This document shows positions 63,481-64,000 of a stretch of 64,000 nt of DNA, piece by piece (positions within the stretch are counted from its first letter, which is position 1; every line of letters begins with the position of its first letter). The stretch is from Pedobacter polysacchareus (GTDB lineage: Bacteria; Bacteroidota; Bacteroidia; Sphingobacteriales; Sphingobacteriaceae). The position numbers and the translations under genes are program-made. The notes under the pieces were generated by a model. That model worked only from the letters and a program-made list of their open reading frames with translations, did not search any database and had not been told where the DNA came from. The stretch spans positions 186,001-250,000 of the forward strand of contig NZ_JAHYSS010000005.1 of assembly GCF_019802255.1 (NCBI RefSeq), written 5' to 3'.

Positions 63481-64000
63481 GTGATTAATGTAAACAACAT
63501 CTCCGTTTCATTTGGCGGAACCACTCTTTTTAGCGATGTCACCTTTTCGATCAACGAGAACGATAAAATTGCCCTTATGGGTAAGAATGGTGCGGGCAAG
63601 TCGACCATCTTAAAGATCATTGCCAACGCGGCAAAACCTACTTCTGGTAACGTAACCGGTCCTAAGGACGCGGTGATTGCGTATTTGCCACAGCATTTCC
63701 TGACTCAGGATAAGGTGACCGTTTTTGAAGAAACGATGAAAGCTTTTGAGGAAGTAAACCAGATGCAAAAAGAGCTTGAGGAGCTGAATGAGCAATTGAC
63801 GATTCGTACTGATTACGACAGTGACGATTACATGAAGCTAATCGAACGCGTTTCCGAACTGAGCGAGAAATTTTATTCGATCGAAGAGGTCAATTATGAT
63901 GCAGAGGTAGAAAAAGTATTAAAAGGCTTAGGCTTCGAGCGTAAAGACTTTACCCGACAAACTTCTGAGTTTTCTGGCGGTTGGAGAATGCGTATTGAAC
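63481..64000 (+). CDS. ABC-F family ATPase, N-terminal part (cut by window edge)
   Basis: 173 codons to the window end, from a GTG at 63481. The first ATPase domain starts INVNNISVSFGGTTLFSDV, with Walker A MGKNGAGKSTIL and the signature FSGGWRMRIE at the edge. The long insert between these motifs (VFEETMKAFEEVNQMQKELE) is the arm region of ABC-F proteins. These cytosolic ATPases act on the ribosome in translation or antibiotic protection. No upstream ATG exists in this frame near the promoter, which supports GTG. Confidence 0.92.
   Translation, partial: MINVNNISVSFGGTTLFSDVTFSINENDKIALMGKNGAGKSTILKIIANAAKPTSGNVTGPKDAVIAYLPQHFLTQDKVTVFEETMKAFEEVNQMQKELEELNEQLTIRTDYDSDDYMKLIERVSELSEKFYSIEEVNYDAEVEKVLKGLGFERKDFTRQTSEFSGGWRMRIE

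Noticed and set aside
1..64000. CRISPR arrays, insertion sequences and prophage genes
   Set aside because: No regularly spaced repeats, transposase, integrase or phage structural genes were seen by eye in the window.

Overview
The window looks like a chromosome segment of a Bacteroidota bacterium, most likely Sphingobacteriaceae and close to Pedobacter. Grounds: SusC/SusD pairs with FecR anti-sigma and ECF sigma genes, a futalosine-route menaquinone operon, a DUF6266 gene, a GG-leader peptide cluster of the grasp-with-spasm type, TTG/GTG starts, and several promoters with the Bacteroidota -7 box TAnnTTTG. The genus is an inference; there is no rRNA here.

Layout. 1-2.8 kb (minus): ECF sigma, FecR, and the N-terminus of a SusC receptor cut by the window edge. 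3.2-4.7 kb: a DUF6266 gene and a DUF1801/OmdA gene, convergent. 4.8-10.7 kb (plus): mqnE, a histidine phosphatase, mqnA, mutS, an NlpC/P60 lipoprotein. 10.8-14.8 kb: a GH15 hydrolase convergent with a fused trehalose-6-phosphate synthase/phosphatase, sharing a two-way terminator. 15-19.5 kb: a coiled-coil protein, a 41-residue membrane peptide, and two DUF3857 proteins, one of which has lost its transglutaminase residues. 19.8-32.9 kb: housekeeping genes (DEDDh exonuclease, M1 peptidase, queG, GNAT-nitrilase fusion, ruvB, 3-hydroxyacyl-CoA dehydrogenase, pdxH, yqgE, purE, purK, a flavoprotein, a JmjC-like protein). 33.0 kb: tRNA-Leu(CAA) with its own promoter and terminator.

33.4-48.6 kb is accessory and becomes AT-rich in its second half. 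It holds a NIPSNAP protein, a frameshifted Fic gene behind a 45-residue ORF, ilvD, and a Crp/Fnr regulator. Next comes a complete ribosomal-peptide cluster on the minus strand: three GG-leader precursors, an attenuator-like hairpin, an ATP-grasp ligase, a 53-residue ORF coupled to the next gene, a SPASM protein without a radical-SAM motif, a C39-peptidase ABC exporter and an HlyD adaptor. Divergent from it are a TPR histidine kinase, a LytTR response regulator and a CPBP membrane protease. The precursors would be modified by the ligase and SPASM protein, cut after GG and exported by the C39-ABC/HlyD pair.

48.9-59.2 kb is a compact polysaccharide utilisation locus: ECF sigma, FecR, SusC, SusD, GH29 alpha-L-fucosidase and S1 sulfatase, suggesting a sulfated fucose-containing glycan. 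59.3-62.9 kb: an SDR enzyme with an AraC regulator, then a divergent HxlR regulator and QorB-like reductase with visible promoters and operator-like repeats. The right end has a frameshifted small secreted-protein gene and the start of an ABC-F ATPase cut by the window edge.
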